A DNA stretch of 39,338 bases. Origin: Pseudomonas pharyngis. GTDB lineage: Bacteria > Pseudomonadota > Gammaproteobacteria > Pseudomonadales > Pseudomonadaceae. Below the pieces are notes generated by a model. The model was given only the letters and a program-made list of their open reading frames with translations. It ran no database searches and had not been told where the DNA came from. The DNA is taken from positions 1 to 39,338 of the forward strand of contig NZ_BQID01000027.1 of the NCBI RefSeq assembly GCF_021602345.1, in the 5' to 3' direction. Position 1 is the first letter of the stretch. The number at the start of each line of letters is the position of its first letter. A program made the translations under genes and the position numbers. This document shows positions 7,494 to 15,954 of the stretch, piece after piece.

Positions 7494-8665
7494 ACATGCG
7501 TAAATTCTGGCCATTGCTGATGGCCGGCAGCGTCGGCGCGATGGGCCTTTCCAGTGCCTCGGCCGAGAGCTTCCAGTTTTTGGTGGGCTCCTACACCGCC
7601 GATACCAGCGAAGGCATTTACCGGATGAACTTCAACAGCGCCACCGGCCAGATCGACGCCAAGCCGCTGCAAGTGATCAAGAGCGAAAACCCGTCGTGGC
7701 TTACCCTGTCGAAGGATCAGCGTCGGCTGTTCGTGGTCAACGAAAACGGTCCTGGCCAGAAAGACCCGGTCGGTCGCGTCAGCAGTTATTCCATCGATCC
7801 GAAGACCCATGCCCTGACCCTGATCAATCAGGTCCAGAGCCTGGGCAACGAGCCGACCCATTCCAGCCTCAGCGGCGACGCCAGCCATCTGTTCGTCAGC
7901 AACTATTCGGTGATGGAAGATCCGGGCGGTACCCTCGCGGTATTGCCGGTGGGCAGCGACGGCAAGCTCAAACCGGTGGTGCAGATGAGCGCGCACCCGG
8001 CAAGCCGGATCAATCTCGAGCGTCAGGCCTCGAACCACGTGCACTCGACGGTTTCCTCGCCGGACGGTCGTTATGTGTTTTCCAATGACCTGGGCGCGGA
8101 CAAGGTCTTTGTCTACCTGTTCGATCCCAAGGCCAACCCGGGCTTGCCATTGACGCCGGCGATGACCGCTTCTGTGCCTTTGCCCGCGGGCAGCGGCCCG
8201 CGTCATCTGTTGTTCAGCGCCGACGGCAAACACGCCTGGCTGACCATGGAAATGAGCGCTCAGGTTGCGGTGTTCGATTACCACGACGGCGTGCTGACCC
8301 AGACGCAACTGGTCGATCTGGCGGCCGGTCAACCGACCTCGGACAAGGCTGCCGCCGCGTTGCACACGTCCGCCGACGGCAAATTCCTCTATGTCAGCAA
8401 CCGTGGCACCGCCAATCAGTTGCTGGTGTTTGCTATCGATCCGGCGTCCGGTCAGCTCAAAGAGTTGCAGCGACGTTCGGTGGAAGGCGATCACCCCCGT
8501 GAGTTCAGCCTCGATCCAAGCGGCAAATTCCTGCTGATCGCCAATCAGAAAAGCAATCAGATTGTCGTGGTCGAGCGCGACAGCAAGACCGGTCTGCTGG
8601 GCAAAACCGTACAAAAACTGCCGATGGACGCCCCGAGCGATATCAAGTTCCTCATGCGTCAATAA
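7490..8665 (+). CDS. Exported beta-propeller lactonase (6-phosphogluconolactonase-like, YbhE/PF10282 family)
   Basis: A 391-aa protein with a signal peptide (basic MNMRK, hydrophobic core, cleavage after SSASA near residue 25). It continues into a seven-bladed propeller with repeating 'YVSNRGTANQLLVFAIDP'-like blades (DGRYVFSNDLGADKVFVY; GKFLLIANQKSNQIVVVE). The family includes YbhE-type 6-phosphogluconolactonases and cycloisomerase-like enzymes. An exported member must act on a non-phosphorylated substrate in the periplasm, such as a sugar lactone. That would fit the aldonate cluster just upstream, though a REP doublet separates them and co-regulation is not shown. The start overlaps the previous stop. 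Confidence 0.85.
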   Translation: MNMRKFWPLLMAGSVGAMGLSSASAESFQFLVGSYTADTSEGIYRMNFNSATGQIDAKPLQVIKSENPSWLTLSKDQRRLFVVNENGPGQKDPVGRVSSYSIDPKTHALTLINQVQSLGNEPTHSSLSGDASHLFVSNYSVMEDPGGTLAVLPVGSDGKLKPVVQMSAHPASRINLERQASNHVHSTVSSPDGRYVFSNDLGADKVFVYLFDPKANPGLPLTPAMTASVPLPAGSGPRHLLFSADGKHAWLTMEMSAQVAVFDYHDGVLTQTQLVDLAAGQPTSDKAAAALHTSADGKFLYVSNRGTANQLLVFAIDPASGQLKELQRRSVEGDHPREFSLDPSGKFLLIANQKSNQIVVVERDSKTGLLGKTVQKLPMDAPSDIKFLMRQ

Positions 8666-8669
8666 GCCG

Positions 8670-8692
8670 CAGGCCCCTTTCTACGGGGCCTG
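8670..8692 (+). terminator. Hairpin after the lactonase gene
   Basis: CAGGCCCC and GGGGCCTG form an 8-bp GC-rich stem around a 7-nt loop, 5 bp after the stop. No clear T-run follows, so it may be a weak terminator or 3'-end protector. Confidence 0.5.
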
Positions 8693-8821
8693 AAGCTATG
8701 TATTAATCCTGCTGATAACAGGTAATGTTGCAAAGCATTTCAAGCGATCAACCCTCGAGCGTTAAGTTTGCTCCACGGCCCAACCGGGCAAGCAAGCCAA
8801 CTGAACACGAGGGTTACCGCC

Positions 8822-9001
8822 ATGAACTTCAATCTCTTCTCCGTAATTGCCGCTTCCGCCATCTCCGCCACCGTGGCTCTGCCAGCCAGTGCCAACGTTG
8901 AAATCAGCGACAAAAAATCCCACACCCAGAGCTACACCCAGAAATACCTGCAACAAAGCGCCAACTTCTACGCCGCGCTGGATCACAAAGCTCAACACTG
9001 A
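8822..9001 (+). CDS. Small exported protein of unknown function
   Basis: A 59-aa product. The start at 8822 was chosen because it follows GAGGG at good distance and gives a clean signal peptide: MNFNLFSVIAASAISATVAL, with cleavage after PASA. The mature part is only about 34 residues, polar and rich in Gln, Ser and Tyr (KSHTQSYTQKYLQQSANFYA). I do not recognise the family. An in-frame ATG at 8768 would add 18 residues without signal-peptide character and is rejected. Confidence 0.65.
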   Translation: MNFNLFSVIAASAISATVALPASANVEISDKKSHTQSYTQKYLQQSANFYAALDHKAQH

Positions 9002-9024
9002 AATTTCCGTTACGCCCTGGAATT

Positions 9025-9097
9025 GCCCAAGGCTGCGATCCTTTGATCTTGTTTCTCAAAAAGCAAAATCAAAAGATCGCAGCCTTGGGCAGTTTTT
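9025..9097. repeat. Dispersed palindromic repeat with T-run (possible terminator)
   Basis: Inverted arms gcccaaggctgcgatc (from 9025) and gatcgcagccttgggc (to 9090) can form a long stem, followed by agttttttg. The gatcgcagcc core is a frequent intergenic repeat in P. fluorescens-type genomes. It follows the 59-aa gene directly and could end its transcript. Confidence 0.7.
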
Positions 9098-9256
9098 TGC
9101 CTGCGCAACGACCGACGATAGCTATTTTCAAACGACGAGATAGATCGGCTAAATAATTAACGAAGCTGATGGTTACTATGGAAAACCCTGAGTGGATACC
9201 CCGGCTTTTTTGATCGATTCTGTGGACCTCGAAACATTGTCCACGGAGCACACATC

Positions 9257-9469
9257 ATGGCCACTTCAATCATCACTTCCGCCAAACGCGGCGCCTACGT
9301 GGCCATCGGTCTGTACCTGGTCATGGTGCTGTTTGTCAGTCTGGCGTCGCAGTCGCAACACAGCTTCGAAGCACCGATCGACGTTGCACATCCCGGCATC
9401 CAGTTCGAACTTCGCTCACAAAACGCAGCGGTCGGTTCAGCTGAACTCGCGGGAGTCGGCGGAGCATGA
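9257..9469 (+). CDS. Small single-pass membrane protein, unknown
   Basis: A 70-aa protein with one hydrophobic stretch (GAYVAIGLYLVMVLFVSLA, residues about 12-30) after a short basic N-terminus, then a polar tail. It may be an uncleaved anchor or a signal peptide. A weak ACGGAG ribosome site precedes the ATG. Its stop overlaps the next start by ATGA, so both are made together. No family recognised. Confidence 0.6.
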   Translation: MATSIITSAKRGAYVAIGLYLVMVLFVSLASQSQHSFEAPIDVAHPGIQFELRSQNAAVGSAELAGVGGA

Positions 9470-9723
9470 AAGGCTACAGACTCTGGGTCATTGCCGGACT
9501 GGCGTTCATGACCAACGGCGCTTCCCTGTTGGGATTCGGCCAAGGCTCGGTCGGCGGGCTGGCCCGGGCCATAGAGGCCAACCACAACATCGCGCACAAC
9601 ATCGAACGGGCCAATGCGCTGGGGCTGCTGGCCGGCAATCCGCCAGCGAAAACCGCCAGCGGTTTTCTCGGCCCGTTCGAAGTGGATTGTTCGGCCATCG
9701 GCATGTGTGAAGTGCTGGCGTAA
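9466..9723 (+). CDS. Small secreted or membrane-anchored protein, unknown
   Basis: An 85-aa protein that begins MKGYRLWVIAGLAFMTNGAS, a signal peptide or anchor, followed by a Gly/Ala-rich amphipathic part and an end with two cysteines (DCSAIGMC) that could form a disulphide in the periplasm. It is translationally coupled to the 70-aa gene upstream. I do not recognise it. It converges with the GST gene, only 5 bp between stops. Confidence 0.6.
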   Translation: MKGYRLWVIAGLAFMTNGASLLGFGQGSVGGLARAIEANHNIAHNIERANALGLLAGNPPAKTASGFLGPFEVDCSAIGMCEVLA

Positions 9724-9728
9724 CGCGC

Positions 9729-10313
9729 CTACTTTTTCATGATGCCGGTGAACAGCTCCGATTCCAGAAACCGCTGCAACCAGGCCTGCAACCGCACGTA
9801 AGGCGTCTGCGCAAACCAGTCACGATCAACATGGGCGAACTGGCGAACGAACGGCAACAGCGCGATATCGGCCAGGCTCGGATGCGCGGTCAACAAGTAA
9901 TCGCGCCCCTCGAGCAGCTCATCGAGCCGCTGCAAGAACAACGCACCTTCCGCCCGATAAACCTCCATCGGCTGTTCCGGATAACGCTCGGCGTACTTGT
10001 AGCGATTCAAGTGCACCTTGAACACTTGATCGTTGGCCTCGATCAACTCGGCGATCCTTGAATCGCCACCCAGCAACCAGTTATCCGGATCGTTCTGCGC
10101 CAGCGCCCAGTGCATGATCTCCAGGCTTTCGTCGATCACCTGACCACCCGCATCCAGCACCGGCACCGTGCCCTTGGGCGAGATCGCCAGCATCTGGGCC
10201 GGTTTGGCCTTGAGGCTGACTTCGACGATCTCCACCGGCACGCCCGAATAACGCAGGGCCATCCGTGCCCGCATCGCGTACGGACAGCGGCGGAAGGAAT
10301 ACAGCGTGTTCAT
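9729..10313 (-). CDS. Glutathione S-transferase family protein
   Basis: A 194-aa protein. The N-terminal thioredoxin-like domain has the redox/active-site motif RRCPYAMRAR with Cys10 and the glutathione-binding PKGTVPVLD and ESLEIMHW. The C-terminal domain is all-helical. The CPYA cysteine suggests an omega- or glutaredoxin-like chemistry (thiol transfer or deglutathionylation), not classical conjugation. The start at 10313 overlaps the sbcC stop (ATGA); a longer open frame upstream only lies inside sbcC and is not used. Its place at the end of the sbcDC operon implies co-expression but the functional link is unknown. Confidence 0.88.
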   Translation of the reverse strand: MNTLYSFRRCPYAMRARMALRYSGVPVEIVEVSLKAKPAQMLAISPKGTVPVLDAGGQVIDESLEIMHWALAQNDPDNWLLGGDSRIAELIEANDQVFKVHLNRYKYAERYPEQPMEVYRAEGALFLQRLDELLEGRDYLLTAHPSLADIALLPFVRQFAHVDRDWFAQTPYVRLQAWLQRFLESELFTGIMKK

Positions 10314-13300
10314 TTCACCTCCAGCGTGCTCAAACCGTTGCCTTGTCGCTGCACCTGAATCTGTACCGGAATCCGTTCGTGCATTTCCTGTACGTGGGAA
10401 ATCACCGCAACCTTGCGCCCTTGAGCCTGCAAGCCGTCGAGGGCGTCCATGGCCAGTTGCAGGGATTCCGGATCGAGACTGCCGAAGCCTTCGTCGATGA
10501 ACAGCGATTCGATCTTCAACGTGCTCGACGCCATCGAAGCCAGGCCCAGGGCGAGGGCCAGCGACACCAGAAACGTTTCGCCGCCGGACAGCGAATGCAC
10601 CGAGCGCAGTTCGTCGCCCATTTCGGTGTCCATCACCAGCAGGCCGAGCATGCTGCCGCCGCGCTTGAGGCGGTAGCGCTTGACCAGTTGCCGCAGCTGC
10701 ACGTTGGCGTGATGCACCAGCAGGTCGAGGTTGTAAGCCTGGGCGATCTTGCGGAAGGTGTCGCCAGTGGCCGAGCCGATCAGCGCATTGAGCCGCGCCC
10801 AGCGCTGATATTCGGCATAGGCATCGGCGATCTGCTGCGCCAGCGCCTGATTGGCGTTCTGGCGGCGCTGGTCTTCGGCCTGCTCGGCGCGCAGTTCGGC
10901 GCATTGCTGTTCGCTGGCCGTGCACTGGTTTTGCAGGTCGGCGAGGGCGCTGGCGAGTTGTTCGGCGTCCAGGTTGCCGTTGTGTTGGCCCTGATGTTCG
11001 AGCAGACGCTGATCGCGTTCCTGCACCAACACAGTGGCCTGTTCAACGGCTTTTTCGTTGCGCTGCAAGCGCTGGCGCAGTTCGTCGACCTGCGCGTCAT
11101 CGATCCGCAGCAGGTCTTCGAGGCCACCGTCATCCAGCTCCGGATGGCGCGCACGCCAGTCGGCAATCTTGCCGGCCAGATCACGATCTTCGGTTTCCAG
11201 CGCTTGCAGACGCTCTTGCTGCGCCTTGAGTTCGGCGGCGATTTGCACCCACTGCGTACGCGCTTCCTGTAGCGCCTGAGTCGTCGTGGATTCGGCGTTG
11301 CGCGCCTGTTCCACGGCCTGTTCCAGTTGCTGCTGCCAATGCTCGGCGCAGGTGTGCTCGCCGAGCAGTTGCGCCAGTTTTTCCTGGCTGGCGAGTTGCT
11401 GTCCGGTCAGCGTGTTGAGTTGCTGTTCAGCGTTTTGCAGCTGCTGCACACGGCCCTGTTGGCGGTCCTGTTCTTTCTCGAGCGTCTGCTGGCGTTGTTG
11501 CTGTTCGGCCAGCTCTTCCTTCTGCTGATCGACTTGCGCCAGACGTTCGGCAATCTGCCCATCAAGTTGAGTGAACGTGGCGGTCGGTTTGATTCGGAGC
11601 GCTTCTAGAGTCTCGCTCGGCAGCAGCGGGGCGAATACCTCAAATTCTTGATCGAGCCGCTGGCGGTCGGCGCCCAGCTCGCGTTGCTGATTGCTCAGGT
11701 GCTGTGCCGCTTGCTGGTGCGCCGTCTCGGCCTGACGCAATTGCTGGGTCAGGCGCGCCGCGTCCTGTTGCAGCGTGAGCAGGGCGGTCTGGCGCTGTTC
11801 GTCCTGGGTGATGCTCTGGTTCAGTTGTTCATTCTGGCGAGTCAGCCACGCGGCGCGCTTGTCACTGTCCTGATTCAGCAAGGACGCCGCCAGCGGATGC
11901 GCCTCGATGCTCGGCGTCAGCGATTGTTGCTGAGCAGCCAGTTGTTCCTGCTGTTGCAGTAACTCTTTCTGTTGGGCAATCACGCCAACGACACTGGCGC
12001 GCAGCTCGGTGAGTTTTTCCTTCAGTTGATCGACTGCTTGCTGCGCGCTGGCCTGCTCGTTTTCATCGTGACGGCCGAGGCTTTGCAGCAAGGCTTCCGG
12101 CTGGTGGTACGGATGCTCGTTGCTGCCGCAGACCGGGCACGGTTGGTCGTCCTGCAACTGCGCGCGCAGTTCTTCGACACTGGCACTGCGGGCCAGACGC
12201 TGACGCTCGAGCAGTTCACGGGTGACGTTGAGGGTCTGTTCGGCGACGGTCAGCTCGGACTTGCTTTTCACCCCGTCCTGGGTCAGGCGCTCGCGTTCCT
12301 GTTGCGCATCGAGCTGGCGCTGTTGCAGCTCGGCACTGCGTTTGTCCAGCTCCTGCTGACTGGCCCACAGGCGCGTCAGGTCCTCGACGGCGCGCAATTG
12401 CTTGCGGTTGTCCTGCAACAGAGTGCCGAGGATGCCGATCTGCTCGGCGACGGCGTCCGGCTCGGCGCCGGCTTCCTTGAACAGCACTTCCAGCTGTTGC
12501 TTCTGCGTGGCGAGCGCTTCGGTGGCGCGAGTGGCGTTTTCTTCGAGAGAGGCCAGTTCGCTTTGGCCCTTGTTCAACCGATTGCCGATCAGCATCAGTT
12601 GCTGCAAGCGGTCGCGGTAGGCATTCCACGCTTCGCTCAACGGTGCCAGATAAGCGCTTTGCTCAAGATCGGCGGCAATGCGCTGCAAGCGTTCGGCGAC
12701 CTGTTTTTGCTGATCGAGCAGGGACTGAATCGTGCTTTGGCCCTGAGTGCAGGCCTGCTCTGCGGCGTGCTTCGTTTCGGTGCCGGACGCAACGTCCTTG
12801 GCGAGGCGCGCGAGGGTGCTTTGCTCCTCGAAAGCCTGGCGCAACAGCGGTGCGCTTTCGCTCAGTTGCGTTTGCGCCTGGGTCAGGGCGATCTGCGCTG
12901 CGGCGAGATCCTGTTCCAGTCGGGTCTGGCGCTCAGCCAGTTCGCTTTGTTGCCGGGTGTGCGCGCTGATCTGTTCCGCCAGTGGCGTCAGCAGTACATC
13001 CAGTTCGGTTTTGCGGGCGAACTGGTGCCGTTGCGGGGCGAGCTGTTCCAGGCGTGTCAGTTTCAGACGTTCACCGGCCAGCGATTCGCGTTCATGCTCG
13101 GCGCTGCGTAGTTGTTCAGCGGCGGCTAGCTGCGAGTCTTGCAGCCGCAGCAGCTCCTTGAGCCAGTCGTGCTGTTGCTCGATCTGCTTGAGCTGCGCCT
13201 GCTGCAACTTCAGTTGTTGCTGGGCGGCGTTGAAGCGCTCGTCCAGCTCCGCGCGGGCCTCGGGGGCCAGCGGAGTCACGCCGGTGGCCTGATCCTGCAA

Positions 13301-13951
13301 CTGCTTGTGGGCTTCGCGGGCCTCTTTGGTCTTGTCGAACGCGCGGCGGCCGAGGCGCGTGTAGAGCGCGGTGTCGGTGAGCTTTTCCAGCAGTTCGCTG
13401 CGGTCGTTGTCATCGGCCTTGAGGAACGCGCTGAACTCGCTCTGGGCCAGCAGCACGGCGCGGGTGAACTGTTCGAAGTTCAAGCCCAGCGCGGCCTCGA
13501 GCTGAGTCTTGTACTCGCCTTTCTGGCTGGCGAGCAGTTGATCCTGATCGATGTCGCGCAGGCTCTGACGGCTGGCCTGCAACTTGCCGCCGGCCTTTTC
13601 CCGGGCACGGTTGGCTTCCCAGCGCGCGCGATAGCGACGGCCATCGACGCCGACAAAATCCACTTCGGCAAAGCCTTCACCGGTGCCGCGACGCAGCAGG
13701 GTGCGCGGGTCACCGGTGGCGATTTCGCCGTCGGCGTCCGGCACCTTGGCGTCACGCCCGGTGTTGTTCAGTCGCGGCACGGCACCGAACAGCGCCAAGC
13801 ACAAGGCGTCAAGCAGGGTACTTTTGCCGGCGCCGGTCGGGCCAGTGATCGCGAACAGGCCGGCGCTGGCCAGCGGTTCGGCGGTAAAGTCGATCTCGAA
13901 CGGGCCGGCCAGCGAGGCGAGGTTCTTCAAACGAATGGCGAGAATCTTCAT
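10310..13951 (-). CDS. sbcC: SbcC, ATPase subunit of the SbcCD DNA-end nuclease
   Basis: A 1213-aa SMC/Rad50-type ATPase. Walker A GPTGAGKST is at residues 37-45. It is followed by about 500 residues of Gln/Glu/Leu-rich coiled coil, a zinc hook CPVCGSNEHPY near residue 605, and a second coiled coil. The ABC signature LSGGETFLVSLALALGL is near 1120 and Walker B SLFIDEGFGSLD near 1150. With SbcD it opens hairpins and trims blocked or palindromic DNA ends. Length and order are as in other Pseudomonas. The start overlaps the sbcD stop (ATGA). Confidence 0.97.
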   Translation of the reverse strand: MKILAIRLKNLASLAGPFEIDFTAEPLASAGLFAITGPTGAGKSTLLDALCLALFGAVPRLNNTGRDAKVPDADGEIATGDPRTLLRRGTGEGFAEVDFVGVDGRRYRARWEANRAREKAGGKLQASRQSLRDIDQDQLLASQKGEYKTQLEAALGLNFEQFTRAVLLAQSEFSAFLKADDNDRSELLEKLTDTALYTRLGRRAFDKTKEAREAHKQLQDQATGVTPLAPEARAELDERFNAAQQQLKLQQAQLKQIEQQHDWLKELLRLQDSQLAAAEQLRSAEHERESLAGERLKLTRLEQLAPQRHQFARKTELDVLLTPLAEQISAHTRQQSELAERQTRLEQDLAAAQIALTQAQTQLSESAPLLRQAFEEQSTLARLAKDVASGTETKHAAEQACTQGQSTIQSLLDQQKQVAERLQRIAADLEQSAYLAPLSEAWNAYRDRLQQLMLIGNRLNKGQSELASLEENATRATEALATQKQQLEVLFKEAGAEPDAVAEQIGILGTLLQDNRKQLRAVEDLTRLWASQQELDKRSAELQQRQLDAQQERERLTQDGVKSKSELTVAEQTLNVTRELLERQRLARSASVEELRAQLQDDQPCPVCGSNEHPYHQPEALLQSLGRHDENEQASAQQAVDQLKEKLTELRASVVGVIAQQKELLQQQEQLAAQQQSLTPSIEAHPLAASLLNQDSDKRAAWLTRQNEQLNQSITQDEQRQTALLTLQQDAARLTQQLRQAETAHQQAAQHLSNQQRELGADRQRLDQEFEVFAPLLPSETLEALRIKPTATFTQLDGQIAERLAQVDQQKEELAEQQQRQQTLEKEQDRQQGRVQQLQNAEQQLNTLTGQQLASQEKLAQLLGEHTCAEHWQQQLEQAVEQARNAESTTTQALQEARTQWVQIAAELKAQQERLQALETEDRDLAGKIADWRARHPELDDGGLEDLLRIDDAQVDELRQRLQRNEKAVEQATVLVQERDQRLLEHQGQHNGNLDAEQLASALADLQNQCTASEQQCAELRAEQAEDQRRQNANQALAQQIADAYAEYQRWARLNALIGSATGDTFRKIAQAYNLDLLVHHANVQLRQLVKRYRLKRGGSMLGLLVMDTEMGDELRSVHSLSGGETFLVSLALALGLASMASSTLKIESLFIDEGFGSLDPESLQLAMDALDGLQAQGRKVAVISHVQEMHERIPVQIQVQRQGNGLSTLEVK

Positions 13952-15192
13952 GGCTGCTCGCCCTCCATCTGTACGTCTTGCAGCAGTTCGGCGAAGTCCT
14001 TGAGGGTTTGCTCGTCGACCTCGTTGCCGTAATTGTCGAGCCAGGCGCGACTGAACAACTCCTGCGGCGTGAGCTGGTCCAGCTCGATCAGCGCGCTGCC
14101 GTCCTCGGCACCATCAGCGCCACGGTTGCCGGCGTATTCGGCGGCGATCCGCACCAGTCGCACAGCCTTGCCTTGCAGGGCGCTTTCGACCTGATGGCGC
14201 AAGTCTGGTTGTGGCTCGTCGAGGCGCACCCGCACTTCTAGCCAAGGCTGGCGCTGGGTTTCGGCCAGCAGGTCGATGTTCGGCAGGTCCGCCAGTTGCA
14301 GCAGAATTTCGGCCAGCGGCGCAGGGCCGAGGCGCTGCAAGTTTACGGAGCGGGGGATCAGCATTGGCTCGACGCTGACCAGGGTTTCACCGTCCAGAAC
14401 GACGTCGAGCACCTGGTGCTGATAACTGATTTCCGAAAACGACAACGGGATCGGTGAGCCGCTGTAGCGAATCCGCTCTTCGCCGTTGACCTTCTGCGGC
14501 TTGTGCAAATGGCCGAGGGCGACATAGCTGATGCTCGGCCCGAACAGGCTGGCGGGCAGCGCTTCGGCGTTGCCGATGATCAGGCTGCGCTCGGAGTCTT
14601 CCGACACCGAGCCGCCGGCCATGTGCGCGTGGCTGATGGCGACCAATGCCTGACCCGGCTGACGCTTGGCGTTCGCCGCTTCGATCAGCCATTCATGCAC
14701 CTGGCCAATGCCGCGCAAATAGTTGTCGCCCAGATGCGCGCCGGTGACCTCGGCAGGCCGCAGGAACGGCAGCGCCAGGCACCATGCAGCGATTTCACCG
14801 GTGGCGTCCGGCAGCGGCAACAGCAGGCGTTCCGCATCCAGCTGCCCGTCGTCCAGCCACAACACCCGACCCAGCGCATGGGTGCGCAAACGCCGCATCA
14901 ACGGCGCGGGCAGCTCGATCCGCGAGCCGGAATCGTGGTTGCCGGCGATCATCACGATGGTCAGCAACGGCTGCTGTTCATGGGCGCTGACGATGAAATC
15001 GTAAAGGCGTTCCTGGGCTTTGACCGGCGGATTGACCGTGTCGAAGATGTCGCCGGCGATCAGCAGCACGTCCGGCTGCGCCAGCCTCAATTGACGCAGC
15101 AGCCACTCGAGAAAACAGGCGTGCTCGAAATCGCGCTCCTGGCCGTGCAGGTTCTGCCCAAGGTGCCAGTCGGAGGTGTGAAACAGACGCAA
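13948..15192 (-). CDS. sbcD: SbcD, nuclease subunit of SbcCD
   Basis: A 414-aa Mre11-type metallophosphoesterase. The conserved metal-binding blocks are all present: HTSDWHLGQ (residues 6-14), LLIAGDIFD, IAGNHDSGS, ISHAHMAG and LGHLHKPQ. It gives SbcCD its Mn-dependent 3'-5' exonuclease and hairpin endonuclease activity. The start is TTG: the family N-terminus MRLFHTSDWH begins exactly there, and GGAG lies 7-8 nt upstream, so no ATG alternative is needed. It heads the sbcD-sbcC-GST operon and diverges from the small-gene island. Confidence 0.96.
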   Translation of the reverse strand: MRLFHTSDWHLGQNLHGQERDFEHACFLEWLLRQLRLAQPDVLLIAGDIFDTVNPPVKAQERLYDFIVSAHEQQPLLTIVMIAGNHDSGSRIELPAPLMRRLRTHALGRVLWLDDGQLDAERLLLPLPDATGEIAAWCLALPFLRPAEVTGAHLGDNYLRGIGQVHEWLIEAANAKRQPGQALVAISHAHMAGGSVSEDSERSLIIGNAEALPASLFGPSISYVALGHLHKPQKVNGEERIRYSGSPIPLSFSEISYQHQVLDVVLDGETLVSVEPMLIPRSVNLQRLGPAPLAEILLQLADLPNIDLLAETQRQPWLEVRVRLDEPQPDLRHQVESALQGKAVRLVRIAAEYAGNRGADGAEDGSALIELDQLTPQELFSRAWLDNYGNEVDEQTLKDFAELLQDVQMEGEQP

Positions 15193-15325
15193 GGCTGACT
15201 CCGCAATATAAAAAGGTGATGGCCGCCGGGATGAGAGGGCGGCGAAAGAGGGGAGAGTTTACAGATTATTGCGGCGGGTAGGCTTGTCCGGGAGATGGCG
15301 GCCGCGATCTCGGTGAACCCATTAA

Positions 15326-15354
15326 TTGACGACTCGGCACCGGTTACCTACCAT
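15326..15354 (+). promoter_or_regulatory. Sigma-70 promoter for the small-gene island
   Basis: TTGACG (15326-15331), a 17-bp spacer and TACCAT (15349-15354) match the -35 (5/6) and -10 (4/6) boxes. It points toward the first island gene, leaving a leader of about 95 nt. It is the only good candidate in the 15193-15456 gap. Confidence 0.5.
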
Positions 15355-15456
15355 CGCGCCACTATATTGATATCGTTTTTGGGGTCTGGCGACTCGTCGT
15401 GCTTCAACCCGCACGCCACGATAGCTCACAGAGACATAGAGTCTGGAGCAAGCGTA

Positions 15457-15954
15457 ATGAAACGGGTTAATTCGATACCTTCCGTTACTGACAATCCAGC
15501 GTATTTTTCCTGGAAAAAACAGTGGTCGAATCAGGAAGGCCTGGACGTTTATTCGTACATCTTCGATCAATGCCAGCCCGAACATATTCTGTTGTTTTCA
15601 AAAATGCTTTTCCCGGATTTTGTGGTGAAAGAGGGTGGCGTATTTTTAGCGCGGAATTTCTCGACTGAAGTGCTTGATAGGTGTTCTGGCCTTACCTCTG
15701 GTGATATTTCAAAGACTGAAAAGTTATTGAATGTTGTGAGGATCTATGACGTTTTTGGCCAGGTTGCTGCTGGTGTTTCGGATGACGTGTTTCTTCAATT
15801 GTGCAATGTGATCGGTTTCGCGTGGCGCATGGTGCTGAAAGAAAAATTTCCAGAGAAGGTGTTTTGTGTAGAGGTGTCGAACTCGGAGCAGAACTATGGC
15901 CCGGATATTACTTTCTACCAGGTTGGATCGTTGAGTCCGGGAGCCGAGGCATGA
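15457..15954 (+). CDS. Island gene 1: uncharacterised 165-aa protein, possible immunity protein
   Basis: The start at 15457 is set by GGAG about 8 nt upstream; an in-frame ATG at 15295 lies before the likely promoter and is not used. The product MKRVNSIPSVTDNPAYFSWK... is soluble, with aromatic-rich N-terminus (YFSWKKQWSNQ), no signal peptide and no motif I recognise. Codon use is AT-richer than in the flanking genes. The stop overlaps the start of a CdiI_3-type gene (ATGA), which is the basis for suggesting an immunity role; that is inference only. Confidence 0.75.
   Translation: MKRVNSIPSVTDNPAYFSWKKQWSNQEGLDVYSYIFDQCQPEHILLFSKMLFPDFVVKEGGVFLARNFSTEVLDRCSGLTSGDISKTEKLLNVVRIYDVFGQVAAGVSDDVFLQLCNVIGFAWRMVLKEKFPEKVFCVEVSNSEQNYGPDITFYQVGSLSPGAEA

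Noticed and set aside
9729-10925. A 398-codon frame that would extend the GST upstream
   Set aside because: The extra 204 codons lie inside sbcC in another frame and are Arg/Pro/Ala-rich shadow. The GST fold begins at MNTLYSFRRC, whose ATG overlaps the sbcC stop.
15295-15456. N-terminal extension of island gene 1 from the ATG at 15295
   Set aside because: The likely promoter lies downstream of that ATG, the extension shows no protein-like pattern, and a good ribosome site precedes the ATG at 15457.
15193-15456. A possible toxin gene upstream of the immunity-like genes
   Set aside because: No reading frame of useful length or toxin-like composition fits in this gap on either strand.
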